Below, in pieces: positions 53,712-63,094 of a DNA stretch of 64,000 bases (its first letter is position 1; every line of letters starts with the position of its first letter). Origin of the DNA: Myxacorys almedinensis A (GTDB lineage Bacteria > Cyanobacteriota > Cyanobacteriia > Leptolyngbyales > Leptolyngbyaceae); contig NZ_WVIE01000021.1 in NCBI RefSeq assembly GCF_010091945.1, positions 1 through 64,000 on the forward strand, given 5' to 3'. Under the pieces are notes generated by a model. The model was not told the origin of the DNA. It saw only the letters and a list, made by a program, of their open reading frames with translations, and made no database searches. The translations under genes were made by a program, and so were the position numbers.

Positions 53712-55580
53712 ATGTTAGAGCTAGTACCCTCAATCTTGGCGATGCAATCTGTTGAAAATGCCCAAATCGCCAACAGCAATCCTGTTGAACCGATCCCCCT
53801 GGCTCAACAAGCAACCCAACTTCCTTCTCCGTCTGTAGATCCAGCGCCAGCTATCTCAATTCCGGAAACGATCGCAGTTCCGTTGGTTTCTGTAAGCCCT
53901 GCGCCGCTTCAAACACCTGCGCCGCTTCAAACAACAGTGGTGATTGCGACTCCCCAACGTGTGCTCCCGGTTGCTACACCCTCAGCTAGTGACCCGTTTA
54001 GCGCTCCGGCTGCCGCGCCAAAATCTAGCGTTCAAAGAACCGAGGCTGCGCCCACCAAAGCTGAACCGGCTAACCCTGCTGTTTCAGTCTCAGTGAAGCA
54101 AGTTGCGTCTGGTCAAACGGTGGCAACGTCTAAGTTAAAGCCCCTTGTCAAAGCGACCAATGCGATCGCAGCCAAGCCTCAAGCTCGGAAAGCAGAGAGT
54201 GCTACGCAAGCGGCAAATTCCAATGCAGCACGGCTGTTAGCTCAGAAAAATGAGGCATCTTCTACCCCCAAAAAGGTTGCCTCTGCAAATCGTTCAGCCC
54301 AGAAAAAAGATCAGAAAAAAGAATTACCTTCTACCCAAGAAGTCGTTGTTTTTACCAAAACTGTTCCTCTCGTGACTGAAGCACCAACGGCTCAAGTTAC
54401 GCCGATCGCCGTGATTCAATCAACCGAAGCTCTACCAGATCTGAAAAAGCTTACCGTGACTGACTCGGAAAAGCCTGCTGCCCAGAAAACAACAGCCGCA
54501 ACGTCTGAGGTCAACCCACCCAATCTTCCGCAAGCGCAGACCGGGCGATCGCAAACCAACCCCGCGATCGCACAGCAACAAAAGCGGTTAGAACACCTCT
54601 TAGCCGAAATTGTGGCGAAAGATAACCAAGCTAAACAGGCAAAGCAACAAGAACCGGTGATTGTGCGTGCTTCCCAACCCGCCGCCCAACAGCGTCAGCC
54701 GGAAAAACGGCTACCCAATCCGGCAATTTCAGATCCAGCGATTCCATCTATCGCTACCGCTCCAGCACTCTTCAAGCCATCGCAACCTAAACCAGCCACC
54801 GCTCAACCTCGCCAGAGGCAACCCCTTCAAGCGTCTGTTGCCCCTGAGATGCCAGTTCCCATTGAGGCAAGCGATCGCGTGGAGATCGTCATTCAGTCTC
54901 GCACTCAGCCTCAGCCCTCAGCCCTGCCTCAACCTACGGTAAAAGCCAAGCAAGGTCTCTTCAGAAACCCGCCTAAACCCTCGCCGCCAGCGCAACAGGC
55001 TACTCCACGGAAAACGGCTCCGCCAAGCTCTGGGCAAGCAAGCGAGGATCGGTTTGGCGGTGTCACCCCGCCCTCAGCCGACTTGGCATATAACCCCAAT
55101 ATTGCCAAACCCGGTCAACTTGGCAACCCCGAAACCGACATTGCCTATCCTCTGCCAGCGCCGGTTCCCGTCACGTCTGGTTACGGTTGGCGAACCCATC
55201 CCATCACGCGAGTCAAGCGCTTTCATGCTGGGATCGATCTCGGTGCAGCGCACGGCACACCGATCTTAGCTGCCCGTGGCGGAAAAATTACCGTTGCCGA
55301 TAGCTTGGGCGGTTACGGACTCTCGATCGTGGTCGAACACCAAAACGGCAAACAAGACACGCTATACGCCCATCTTTCTCAGGTTCTGGTGCGCCCTGGG
55401 GAAAAGGTAGAACCCGGCGCTATTATTGGGCGAGTCGGCAGCACCGGCGCTTCGACTGGGCCTCACCTCCACTATGAAGCCCGACAGCGAAACGGTTCTG
55501 AGTGGGTAACGGTTGATCCTGGGGCGCAGTTAGAGCTAGCAAAGGCGCGATTAATGCAAGCCAATTCCCAAGGGATGTAA
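53712..55580 (+). CDS. M23-family peptidase with long low-complexity N-terminus
   Basis: This 622-residue protein consists of about 470 residues of low-complexity Ala/Pro/Gln/Lys-rich sequence, including a doubled TPAPLQT-type repeat, followed by an M23 LytM domain (about 485-600). Zinc-site motifs are HAGIDLGAAHG, LYAHLSQV and GPHLHYEAR, all intact. It is probably a cell-wall endopeptidase or a division-associated LytM factor. The N-terminus lacks a convincing signal peptide, although export would be expected. The frame is open a little upstream but without a start codon. The leader looks structured. Confidence 0.88.
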   Translation: MLELVPSILAMQSVENAQIANSNPVEPIPLAQQATQLPSPSVDPAPAISIPETIAVPLVSVSPAPLQTPAPLQTTVVIATPQRVLPVATPSASDPFSAPAAAPKSSVQRTEAAPTKAEPANPAVSVSVKQVASGQTVATSKLKPLVKATNAIAAKPQARKAESATQAANSNAARLLAQKNEASSTPKKVASANRSAQKKDQKKELPSTQEVVVFTKTVPLVTEAPTAQVTPIAVIQSTEALPDLKKLTVTDSEKPAAQKTTAATSEVNPPNLPQAQTGRSQTNPAIAQQQKRLEHLLAEIVAKDNQAKQAKQQEPVIVRASQPAAQQRQPEKRLPNPAISDPAIPSIATAPALFKPSQPKPATAQPRQRQPLQASVAPEMPVPIEASDRVEIVIQSRTQPQPSALPQPTVKAKQGLFRNPPKPSPPAQQATPRKTAPPSSGQASEDRFGGVTPPSADLAYNPNIAKPGQLGNPETDIAYPLPAPVPVTSGYGWRTHPITRVKRFHAGIDLGAAHGTPILAARGGKITVADSLGGYGLSIVVEHQNGKQDTLYAHLSQVLVRPGEKVEPGAIIGRVGSTGASTGPHLHYEARQRNGSEWVTVDPGAQLELAKARLMQANSQGM

Positions 55581-56175
55581 ATTCAATCCCATCTGGATAG
55601 AGCGTCAATGGTGAGTGAAGGGGTGGAAGGGTGGCGGGAGATGTTACCCGTCCACCCATCTACCCATCGACAGTCTGGAGCAGGAGACCCGAAGCAATCG
55701 ATCAAGTTAGTCTTTGTAGGAGCCGCCAGCGATCGCGCCGCAAAATTATTGACCGTTGAATCAAAAGTGCCTCACGATTTGATGATTGATTTTGATTATG
55801 AATAAATAGCAAATAGGGAGCATTTTTCTCAAAAATAGAATTATATTTCTGAGTCTAATGCCCAACACAGTTTTCAATGGAACAAAGACTGGTCAAACGG
55901 TACCGTAGTTGACGCTACCGAAGACTTAATATCATCAAAACATAACCTTGTGTAAAAGACAGTCACATATAAGGCTGAACTCTAATTTCGGCGTTATTTT
56001 CCCTGCACCAGGTGAGACTGCCAATGCTACATTTCCTACTCTAGCTAGAGATGGCTTATTCTTTTGGAGGGTTACCATAAATAGCTAAGGCTTAGCGTGT
56101 CTTGTGCTCTTTTAGTGGGTTGTACAGAATAATTGGGTTAACTTCCCGTCCTCACTAGATGTTCTGTTGTTTCCG
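55581..56175. other. Intergenic region before the hybrid histidine kinase
   Basis: This 595-bp region has a CCCATC-type repeat (55611-55672) and an AT-rich part with a complete NtcA-type promoter match (55905-55948). A 65-codon frame at 55608-55805 runs through the repeat and is not credible. Confidence 0.55.
55905..55948 (+). promoter_or_regulatory. NtcA-type activated promoter match
   Basis: GTA-GTTGACGC-TAC (55905-55918) fits GTA-N8-TAC exactly. After 24 bases comes TAACCT (55943-55948), fitting the TAN3T -10 element; 20-24 bases is the spacing known for NtcA-activated promoters. It faces the hybrid histidine kinase gene, whose start is 227 bp downstream. Confidence 0.5.
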
Positions 56176-57897
56176 ATGAAAATGCACATGGAGTTGCAGT
56201 CAAACGTTAAAATCTTGCTCGTTGATGATCAGCCAGAAAACTTGCTTGCCCTAGAGGCTCTCTTGGGAGGTTTAGATGCAAAATTGGTTCGAGCCACTTC
56301 GGGAGAAGAAGCCCTGCGATCGCTCCTCTATCAAGAATTTGCAGTGATCTTGATGGACGTGCAAATGCCGAATATGGATGGGTTTGAAGCCGCCGAATTA
56401 ATTCGCCACCGCCCTAAATCTCGTCAGACGCCAATTATTTTTCTAACCGCCCTCAACAGCGATCAGAAGATGTTTCAGGGCTACGCTTGTGGAGCCGTCG
56501 ATTATCTTCAAAAGCCGGTTGATTCAGCGATTTTGTTGTCTAAAGTAGCCGTTTTTGTTGAGCTTTTCAAGAAGACCGAAGCCCTAAAGCACCAGGCTGC
56601 TCAACTGATCGCCGTCAATGCAGAACTGCGGAAAAGTGAAGAACGATTTCGATCGCTGAGTACCTGTTCTCCGATCGGAATTTTTGTCACCGATTCAGAA
56701 GGGCACTGCACTTACACCAATCCTCGATGTCAGGCGATCTGTCAGCTATCGATCGGCGATCGCATCGACGAGTCGTGGCTTCAGTCGGTTTACCCGATTG
56801 ATCGCGATCGCGCGATCGCCAACTGGCGCAGCCATCTGCATGAAGGGGGCGAGTACTCCGATGAGTTTCGGGTAGAGCTAGCCTACGGCACGATCGGCTG
56901 GGTGCATGTTAGTTCTGCGCCCATGCTATCGGCAGACGAAGATCTGCTGGGCTACGTCGGCACGTTAGAAGATGTGACCGCCCGTAAACAAGCCGAACTT
57001 GATCGGGTGCAGATGGTGCAAGAGCAGCTAGCGCGCCAAGAAGCAGAATCGTCTAACCGCTTGAAAGACGAGTTTTTGGCGATTCTCTCCCATGAACTGC
57101 GGACGCCGCTCAATGCGGTCTTGGGATGGGCACGCCTGCTGCGATCGCGCTCCTTTGATGCCGCTGCCCGCGATCGCGCCCTCGAAACCATCGAACGCAA
57201 TGCCGCCGCCCAAGCCAGCATGGTGGAAGAGATTTTAGATATTTCCAAGATTATTCAGGGCAAGCTCAGCCTCAAGTTTGGCATGGTGAATTTAGAAGCG
57301 ATCGTGAGTAATGCGCTGCAATCGGTTCGCCCGGCAGCAGATGCCAAAGGCATTGAGCTAACGGCAGTGTTAGATGCCCCAGGGGGTAACGTGTGGGGCG
57401 ATCCGGCGCGATTGCAGCAAGTGGTTGGCAATTTGCTCTCAAATGCGGTCAAGTTTACGCCCCAGTCCGGCAACGTTGAGGTGCGCGTCGAACGTCGCTG
57501 CGGCTCCGATTCGTTCAACCTCCAAAAGCTAGCTTATCCACCGTCGCTCCTGCCGCAACTGTCTGAACATGTTCAGATTCAGGTTGTAGATACCGGGATT
57601 GGCATTTCTGCTGACGTGTTGCCGATTGTGTTTGACCAATTTCGTCAGGCAGATAGCAGCATGACTCGCCCCTTTGGGGGGTTGGGATTAGGGCTTGCGA
57701 TCGTGCGTCATCTCGTTGAACTGAATGGTGGTCAGGTTGAGGCAACAAGTGCGGGTGAAGGGCTAGGGGCAACGTTCACTGTCAAACTTCCGCTCTGGCA
57801 AGATGCAAAACTTGTAGCCCCTGACGCTCACCAAGCCAACGCTCAACGATCTAATCAGGGTTCGCACCATGTAAACTATGTCAGTCAAGGCTTTTGA
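56176..57897 (+). CDS. Hybrid receiver-PAS-histidine kinase
   Basis: This 573-residue cytoplasmic signalling protein begins with a receiver domain (about 11-130) with phospho-acceptor D61 (VILMDVQMPNMDGFEA) and K113. A PAS domain (about 155-275; RFRSLSTCSPIGIFVTDSEG), a HisKA domain with H306 (FLAILSHELRTPLNAVLGW) and a complete HATPase domain (NLLSNAVKFTP, DTGIGIS, GLGLGLAIVRHLV) follow. No membrane segment is present. Several ATGs cluster at the start (56176, 56182 and 56188). An NtcA-type promoter match lies upstream. No partner regulator gene is adjacent. Confidence 0.92.
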   Translation: MKMHMELQSNVKILLVDDQPENLLALEALLGGLDAKLVRATSGEEALRSLLYQEFAVILMDVQMPNMDGFEAAELIRHRPKSRQTPIIFLTALNSDQKMFQGYACGAVDYLQKPVDSAILLSKVAVFVELFKKTEALKHQAAQLIAVNAELRKSEERFRSLSTCSPIGIFVTDSEGHCTYTNPRCQAICQLSIGDRIDESWLQSVYPIDRDRAIANWRSHLHEGGEYSDEFRVELAYGTIGWVHVSSAPMLSADEDLLGYVGTLEDVTARKQAELDRVQMVQEQLARQEAESSNRLKDEFLAILSHELRTPLNAVLGWARLLRSRSFDAAARDRALETIERNAAAQASMVEEILDISKIIQGKLSLKFGMVNLEAIVSNALQSVRPAADAKGIELTAVLDAPGGNVWGDPARLQQVVGNLLSNAVKFTPQSGNVEVRVERRCGSDSFNLQKLAYPPSLLPQLSEHVQIQVVDTGIGISADVLPIVFDQFRQADSSMTRPFGGLGLGLAIVRHLVELNGGQVEATSAGEGLGATFTVKLPLWQDAKLVAPDAHQANAQRSNQGSHHVNYVSQGF

Positions 57898-57916
57898 CTT
57901 AATACTTTTGACTTAA
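57889..57916. repeat. 14-bp tandem duplication at the end of the hybrid kinase gene
   Basis: CTTTTGACTTAATA is repeated almost exactly across the stop codon of the kinase gene, so a second in-phase-like TTTTGA follows the true stop. It is followed by the 12-bp palindrome CCTTAATTAAGG (57918-57929). Confidence 0.7.
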
Positions 57917-57937
57917 TCCTTAATTAAGGTAAAGCCG

Positions 57938-59665
57938 TTAGTATTTGCGCTCTTGGGGTTCAAATTGATTGATGACGACGGGCATATAGTCTAGATCAAT
58001 ACCTGCGGCAGAATAATACGCCAACGTGTGTTTGAGGAAAGTTGTATCGTCTCGTTGTTTGTAATCTTCGCGGCAGTGCGAGCCTCGGCTTTCTTTGCGG
58101 TTGAGTGCAGAGGTGAGAATCATTTCTCCGACCACGAAGAGCGATCGCAGTTCCATCGCCTCGATGAGTTCGGTATTCCAGATTTTGCCTTTGTCATCGA
58201 CGCGAATTTGAGCGTATTTTTTCTGAAGATGACGCAGTTGAGTTAACCCGTCTTGCATGACTGCTTCGGTGCGGAACACGCCACAGTGCTCGGTCATGCA
58301 ATCTTGATAGGCTTGGCGGATCTGGTGAATCCGGTAGTCTCCAGGCTGATCGAGCAGAGATTGAAGTTGTTCTTGAGCGTCGTTGACGTAGCGATCGGCG
58401 TTGAGGGTGGGGAGTTTGCGATGGGTGACATAGTGTGCGATCGCGGCTCCAGTCCGCCGACCATAGACCACGCATTCCAAGAGGGAATTGCTGCCCAACC
58501 GATTTGCGCCATGCACCGAGACGCACGCCGTTTCCCCGGCTGCAAAAAAGCCTTCGACCAATTCATCTGTGCCGCTTCTAACTTGTCCATTGGTATTCAC
58601 CGGAATGCCACCCATGGAATAGTGCACCGTCGGGCGAACGGGCATTGGCTGATGCACCGCATCTACCCCGACTAACCGATGAGCTTCTTCCCAGCAAAAG
58701 GGAACGCGACTCATGATCTTTTCTTTGCCCATGTGTCGCAAGTCAAGATAGACAAACACGCCCCCTGCTGAGCCATCGGGTTTGACGCCCCGTCCCGCCC
58801 GGATTTCGTAGGTGATGGCACGGGAGGTAATGTCGCGGGGGGCAAGCTCCATGCGGCTTGGGGCATAGGTTGCCATAAAGCGATCGCCGTTACTGTTGAT
58901 CAAATAGGCCCCTTCACCGCGCACTGCTTCTGAAATTAGGACGCCCACGGGATATAAGCCAGTGGGATGGAACTGCACAAACTCCATATCCTCAAGCGGC
59001 AAGCCTGCCATTGCCGTCATCGCCAGACCGTCTCCCGTGGAGGCATAATCGTTGGAGGTGGTGTTGTAGACGCGCCCATAGCCTCCGGTGGCAAACATCA
59101 CGGCTTTGGCGCGCACCACTTCGATCTGACCATCTAGCAAGCGATAGAGCACGACGCCTTTTGCCTGCCCGTCCTCTAAAATCAGGCGCATGACGTACCA
59201 TTCTTCGTAAACCGTGACGCCGTATTTCATCAAGTTGCAGAGCAATTCGTGCAAAATGGCGTGTCCGGTTTTGTCGGCGGCATAGCAGGTGCGGTTGTGA
59301 GAATGTCCGCCAAAGGCGCGCTGGGCAATGCGTCCATCTGGCAAGCGCGAAAATAAGACACCCATATGTTCAAGGTCGATCACCACATCGGCGGCTTCTT
59401 GGGTCAAGATGGCGACCGCATCTTGATCTGCCAGATAGTCTGAACCCTTGACTGTATCAAACGCATGGGCTTCCCACGAATCGGCTTCATCGACATTTTT
59501 GAGCGTGGCCGCCATCCCCCCCTGAGCCGCGACAGAGTGCGATCGGATGGGGTGAGTTTTCGCGACGATCGCAACGCTTAACCTGGGATTGGTGCGGGCA
59601 ATTTCTAGCGCCGCCCGAGAACCCGCTAAGCCACCGCCAACAATAATTACGTCATGATCAATCAT
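57938..59665 (-). CDS. sdhA: Succinate dehydrogenase/fumarate reductase flavoprotein subunit
   Basis: SdhA oxidises succinate to fumarate and feeds electrons to plastoquinone in the thylakoid or plasma membrane. The 575-residue protein has the N-terminal FAD-binding GGGLAGSRAAL, the covalent-FAD histidine H43 (RSHSVAAQGGM), the substrate and active-site segments HPTGLYPVG, MGGIPVN and HGANRLGSNSLLE, and a C-terminal Fp_C region (SRGSHCREDY). No sdhB is adjacent, as is usual in cyanobacteria where the subunits are scattered. It converges with the hybrid kinase gene, 40 bp apart. Confidence 0.95.
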   Translation of the reverse strand: MIDHDVIIVGGGLAGSRAALEIARTNPRLSVAIVAKTHPIRSHSVAAQGGMAATLKNVDEADSWEAHAFDTVKGSDYLADQDAVAILTQEAADVVIDLEHMGVLFSRLPDGRIAQRAFGGHSHNRTCYAADKTGHAILHELLCNLMKYGVTVYEEWYVMRLILEDGQAKGVVLYRLLDGQIEVVRAKAVMFATGGYGRVYNTTSNDYASTGDGLAMTAMAGLPLEDMEFVQFHPTGLYPVGVLISEAVRGEGAYLINSNGDRFMATYAPSRMELAPRDITSRAITYEIRAGRGVKPDGSAGGVFVYLDLRHMGKEKIMSRVPFCWEEAHRLVGVDAVHQPMPVRPTVHYSMGGIPVNTNGQVRSGTDELVEGFFAAGETACVSVHGANRLGSNSLLECVVYGRRTGAAIAHYVTHRKLPTLNADRYVNDAQEQLQSLLDQPGDYRIHQIRQAYQDCMTEHCGVFRTEAVMQDGLTQLRHLQKKYAQIRVDDKGKIWNTELIEAMELRSLFVVGEMILTSALNRKESRGSHCREDYKQRDDTTFLKHTLAYYSAAGIDLDYMPVVINQFEPQERKY

Positions 59666-59728
59666 GAATACCTTACCGGACTAGATCCGTTCTATCTTGC
59701 CTTGATGTTGGAAATTCGCTGGGTTTTT

Positions 59729-60274
59729 CTACTTTCTTTTTATAAACCAGAACACGCCGACCAAGAGTAGCGCGATCGCGGCTCCAGAAACCCCCCAGGA
59801 TGCTAGCAAATTTGGTTCAGGAGAGCGTGGTGGCTCAGCCGCACCCCCAACCGATGGGCTAGCAAATTGAGCCGCCGTTCCAGCTTGAACGGTGACATCA
59901 TAGGTCAGGGTAAAAGCGTTAAAACGGTCTCTAGCGTTGGGCGTGCCGCTTAGCTCTAAGGTATAAATTCCGGCATGTGGAAACACCAGGTCTGCCCCTG
60001 GGATGCCTTGATACTGTTCTGCGGAGATAGGTTGAAGCGAGGGTTGTAGAACAAGATTGCGCTGGCGATCGTAAACCTTGAGCGTGCAGTTGCAGTGATC
60101 TAACGGCAGAATTTCCCCGCCTTGCTTTGTCAGGGCAAACCAGGCTTGTGAGGGTTTTCCAGCTTTGGGATTGTGGTTTGGCTCAATGTGAAATATAGCA
60201 GCAACGTTACCTGCTGTTTTGACGTTGTGCGCCACGATCGCATCTGAATTGATGTTATTTTCTTGCTGCGACAT
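59729..60274 (-). CDS. Membrane-anchored beta-sandwich protein next to the TauE/SafE fusion
   Basis: This 181-residue protein has an immunoglobulin-like domain (about 18-130; VAAIFHIEPNHNPKAGKPSQAWFALTKQGG, split here as a family motif, and ADLVFPHAGIYTLELSG), similar in style to FixH/YtkA/CopC-like domains, and one C-terminal membrane helix (about 158-178) ending FIKRK. It has two close cysteines (DHCNCTL) that could bind copper. Homologous domains normally follow a signal peptide, but the N-terminus here is short and hydrophilic. Its start overlaps the end of the upstream gene by 20 bp, so translation is coupled. Confidence 0.75.
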   Translation of the reverse strand: MSQQENNINSDAIVAHNVKTAGNVAAIFHIEPNHNPKAGKPSQAWFALTKQGGEILPLDHCNCTLKVYDRQRNLVLQPSLQPISAEQYQGIPGADLVFPHAGIYTLELSGTPNARDRFNAFTLTYDVTVQAGTAAQFASPSVGGAAEPPRSPEPNLLASWGVSGAAIALLLVGVFWFIKRK

Positions 60275-61517
60275 ATAAACGTTCCAATGAAAAGAGCGAC
60301 CATACCCAGCGCGATCGCATTAACAAAACAACTAAGACTGCGAGTCCCAAGCCCAAAGCTTTCCCCCTCTGAGCCACCCCTCCAACGGTATTGAGATAGC
60401 TAGAACCTACTAGCACCGCATGAGCCGCTGCCAAGAGCAACGCTGGAATGCTGAGCAGATGAATTTTTCGCCAAGTTTTGCCGAGCTTGATCGCGATCGC
60501 ATCAAAACTAGTCAAGGCGGCAGGCGTCATTAGCCCCAGTGCCAAAAGCCCTGCCCCCATCCCGATTTGCTGACTAAACGGCAAGAAAGAGAGGGCTTGA
60601 AGGTTCCAATTAAACGTGTGATCGACTCCGTGAGCCACATGGGCCCACGCCAAGACAAACGCCCCAACCCCAATCACCCGGCGGTATTTAAGCGGAGCAC
60701 TCCACACTTGGCTAACCGGACGGGCAATCAGCGCCACCATAAGACCCAAGAGGGCGGCATGTCCGGTGTAATCGACCATATCACCACTTCTTAACAGCAG
60801 CAAAAGACCGATGGTCAAAGTTACCCAGCCCCCAAGGCGAAAGAGTTGGCTTCTGCGATCGCGGCTCAAAAATGCAGTTGAGACACCGACTCCCAACATC
60901 ATCGGCATGGTTCCGATGCCAAATGCCAGCATCGTTGCCGCCCCTAAATAAGGGTTGCCTGTCTCAGCCGCTCTAATTTGTGCAGCATACAGAAAGCCGC
61001 AAGGCATCAGTCCCCAAATTGCGCCAAGCAGGGCAGGAGTCCACCATTGATCGGACTGGGAAAACCGCATCATCCAACGATTGAGCCGCTCGTGCAGTTG
61101 ACCTTGGGTAAACGGATGCAGGAGCGGAATATGGGGCAAAAGCTGCGGACTAATCTGAGCTAGCCCAAACCAAACCAGCAGTAACCCGGTAAAAATGGTG
61201 ATTCCCTGACGCAAGGCGCTGTCGATTCCGGCAAGTTGCCCCCCTGCAATCAGTACCGAACCCAACGCTCCGATCGCGGCTCCAACCAGGGCATAACTCA
61301 GCACTCGCCCTAGATTGAGCAGCAGGTTAAACGCGAGATGAGAGGTGATCGAAGGGGTACTCTGCGCGAACTGCTGCTGGGTTTGAGAGTTCTGCGAGTT
61401 TGGCGGCAGCGATCGTCGCGATAGCGAAAAGGCTGCCGTTAAAGGACCGCACATTCCTAAGCAGTGTCCAAAACTGCCTAGAAACCCCAAAGATGTGATG
61501 AGCAAGAGATCAACCAT
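60255..61517 (-). CDS. TauE/SafE-type transporter fused to a ferric-reductase-like membrane domain
   Basis: This 420-residue membrane protein has two parts. The N-terminal half (about 1-240) is a UreH_2/SafE-type domain with the signature LGSFGHCLGMCGPL (Cys-x3-Cys, possible metal handling) and WGLMPCGFLYAAQ. The C-terminal half (about 240-400) has further helices with regularly spaced histidines (WAHVAHGVDHTFNWN, WRKIHLLSIP, AAHAVL), like haem-binding ferric-reductase/MsrQ-type domains. It may import or export a metal and pass electrons; this is inference. The start is ATG 61517; a GTG at 61535 with AGAAGGGA upstream is an alternative. Confidence 0.82.
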   Translation of the reverse strand: MVDLLLITSLGFLGSFGHCLGMCGPLTAAFSLSRRSLPPNSQNSQTQQQFAQSTPSITSHLAFNLLLNLGRVLSYALVGAAIGALGSVLIAGGQLAGIDSALRQGITIFTGLLLVWFGLAQISPQLLPHIPLLHPFTQGQLHERLNRWMMRFSQSDQWWTPALLGAIWGLMPCGFLYAAQIRAAETGNPYLGAATMLAFGIGTMPMMLGVGVSTAFLSRDRRSQLFRLGGWVTLTIGLLLLLRSGDMVDYTGHAALLGLMVALIARPVSQVWSAPLKYRRVIGVGAFVLAWAHVAHGVDHTFNWNLQALSFLPFSQQIGMGAGLLALGLMTPAALTSFDAIAIKLGKTWRKIHLLSIPALLLAAAHAVLVGSSYLNTVGGVAQRGKALGLGLAVLVVLLMRSRWVWSLFSLERLYVAARK

Positions 61518-61802
61518 TCTCCCATCATCGATCACGATTTCCCTTCTTTTCAACCCAGTTCTCAGTTCACCTGTCTAAACCAGTGGGCGTTGCTAAATGC
61601 AAGTATGATTTCCCTCCTCGCGAAGCGGGTCGAAGACCTCCCCAGCCCTTCTCCCCAAGGAAAAGAGAATCTGGTTCCCTCTCCCACGGGGAGAGGGTTA
61701 GGGTGAGGGCGGTTTGGAATTTATATCTCCGTTCACCTGTCTAAGCCCGTGCAGCCCCCATCCAATCAGGCTCACCCGTTAGCTATGGCACTCTGCTCAA
61801 GG

Positions 61803-62132
61803 CTATCGCGTTTCATAGGTGGGTGGGCGATTTGTTCTCCCTTGCTCTGATAGGTCACGGCGACGCGGTTGAGAATCGGTTCGACGTTGAGGACGAGTCC
61901 GATACGACCCGCGACTCGATGTATCCGAATCATCCGATGAATCACTGATTGGATCGGGGCGCGATGCAGTCAGCATAAACACTCGTCGCCCATCGTTAAT
62001 GCGGTAAAGATCTTCGGCAGTACACACTAATCCGGTGGCTTGCAGTTCTTCGATCCGTTCATCTCGCTTCGCGCGCGCCACATCCGGATTGTCCCAATCA
62101 AGCTCTGTGAACACTTCTTCAATCGGTGTCAT
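61803..62132 (-). CDS. Small conserved cyanobacterial protein, 109 residues
   Basis: The N-terminal half is compact (MTPIEEVFTELDWDNPDVARAKRDERIEEL, split as a family feature, then GLVCTAEDLYRINDGRRVFML). The C-terminal half is Ser/Arg/Asp-rich and probably disordered. I do not know a function. There is no signal peptide or membrane segment. It is divergent from modA, with 110 bp between. Confidence 0.7.
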   Translation of the reverse strand: MTPIEEVFTELDWDNPDVARAKRDERIEELQATGLVCTAEDLYRINDGRRVFMLTASRPDPISDSSDDSDTSSRGSYRTRPQRRTDSQPRRRDLSEQGRTNRPPTYETR

Positions 62133-62242
62133 TGCGTTTACTTGTCTTACATGGCTGATCTCTAGGGTAGCGTGCTTTCGTAGAGGATTTTGGTTAGAGA
62201 TTAGACTTCAAGTACAGGTTTAAACCGGAGCGGCATTGGGAG

Positions 62243-63064
62243 ATGAACGTAAAAATTGATACAAGCTTAGTTGCTACCTTGCTCACGGCACTGTTGGCAA
62301 TCTTTCTCTCAGGTTGCACAAAACAAGAGGCTTCCCCTTGGGTGACAAACAGCCAGCCAGCAACACTAACGGTTTCAGCCGCGATCAGTTTACGAGAACC
62401 TCTGCAAGAAATTGGGCAGCTTTATGAGCGCGATCGCGCTGTAAACGTGACGTATAACTTTGGTTCATCAGGGTCGTTACAGCAGCAGATCGAACAGGGC
62501 GCACCTGTGGATGTCTATCTTTCTGCTGGCTCAAAGCAAATGGATGCGTTGCAAAACCAACATCTCCTTCAACCCAATACTCGAAAAGCGTTGCTGACCA
62601 ATCGGCTGGTTGTGATTATTCCAAAGCCTGATCGGACGAGTTCCATTTCTGCGATCGCGGATCTCACTCGCCCAGAGATTACACGAATTGCCTTAGGCGA
62701 ACCTGGAAGCGTTCCTGCCGGACAGTATGCAGCAGAGGTGCTTCAGCATTACAACATTGCCCGCCAACTCCTGCCGAAACTGATTTACGCTAAAGATGTT
62801 CGTCAAGTGTTGACCTATGTTGAAACGGGAAATGTCGATGCAGGTCTTGTTTATTTAACCGATGCCACTTCATCTCAGCAGGTCACCATTGTGGCGATCG
62901 CTCCCACTGAGTCTCACTCTAAAATTGTTTACCCGATCGCCTTATTGAAGCAAAGCAAAAACGCCGCCGCACCCAATTTTCAAGCCTTTGTGTTTAGTGA
63001 GCCTGCGAAACGTATCTTTAGCAAATATGGCTTCACGACCCTTGGTTTCTCAACGAGTAAATAA
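62243..63064 (+). CDS. modA: Molybdate ABC transporter substrate-binding lipoprotein
   Basis: ModA captures molybdate (or tungstate) outside the inner membrane. The 273-residue protein has a lipoprotein signal with lipobox FLSGC (C25). Family motifs include TVSAAISLREPLQEIGQ, VTYNFGSSGSLQQQIEQGAPVDV and ALGEPGSVPAGQYA, with the ligand-binding Ser and backbone sites in the usual positions, and the C-terminal QAFVFSEPAKRIFSKYGF. It is followed after 30 bp by the modB-modC fusion, making a mod operon. Confidence 0.95.
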   Translation: MNVKIDTSLVATLLTALLAIFLSGCTKQEASPWVTNSQPATLTVSAAISLREPLQEIGQLYERDRAVNVTYNFGSSGSLQQQIEQGAPVDVYLSAGSKQMDALQNQHLLQPNTRKALLTNRLVVIIPKPDRTSSISAIADLTRPEITRIALGEPGSVPAGQYAAEVLQHYNIARQLLPKLIYAKDVRQVLTYVETGNVDAGLVYLTDATSSQQVTIVAIAPTESHSKIVYPIALLKQSKNAAAPNFQAFVFSEPAKRIFSKYGFTTLGFSTSK

Positions 63065-63094
63065 TACGGGTGAGTAATAACGGGTGAATGATGG

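Noticed and set aside
55608-55805. 65-codon frame after the M23 gene
   Set aside because: It reads through a CCCATC-type repeat, so the open frame reflects repeat composition.
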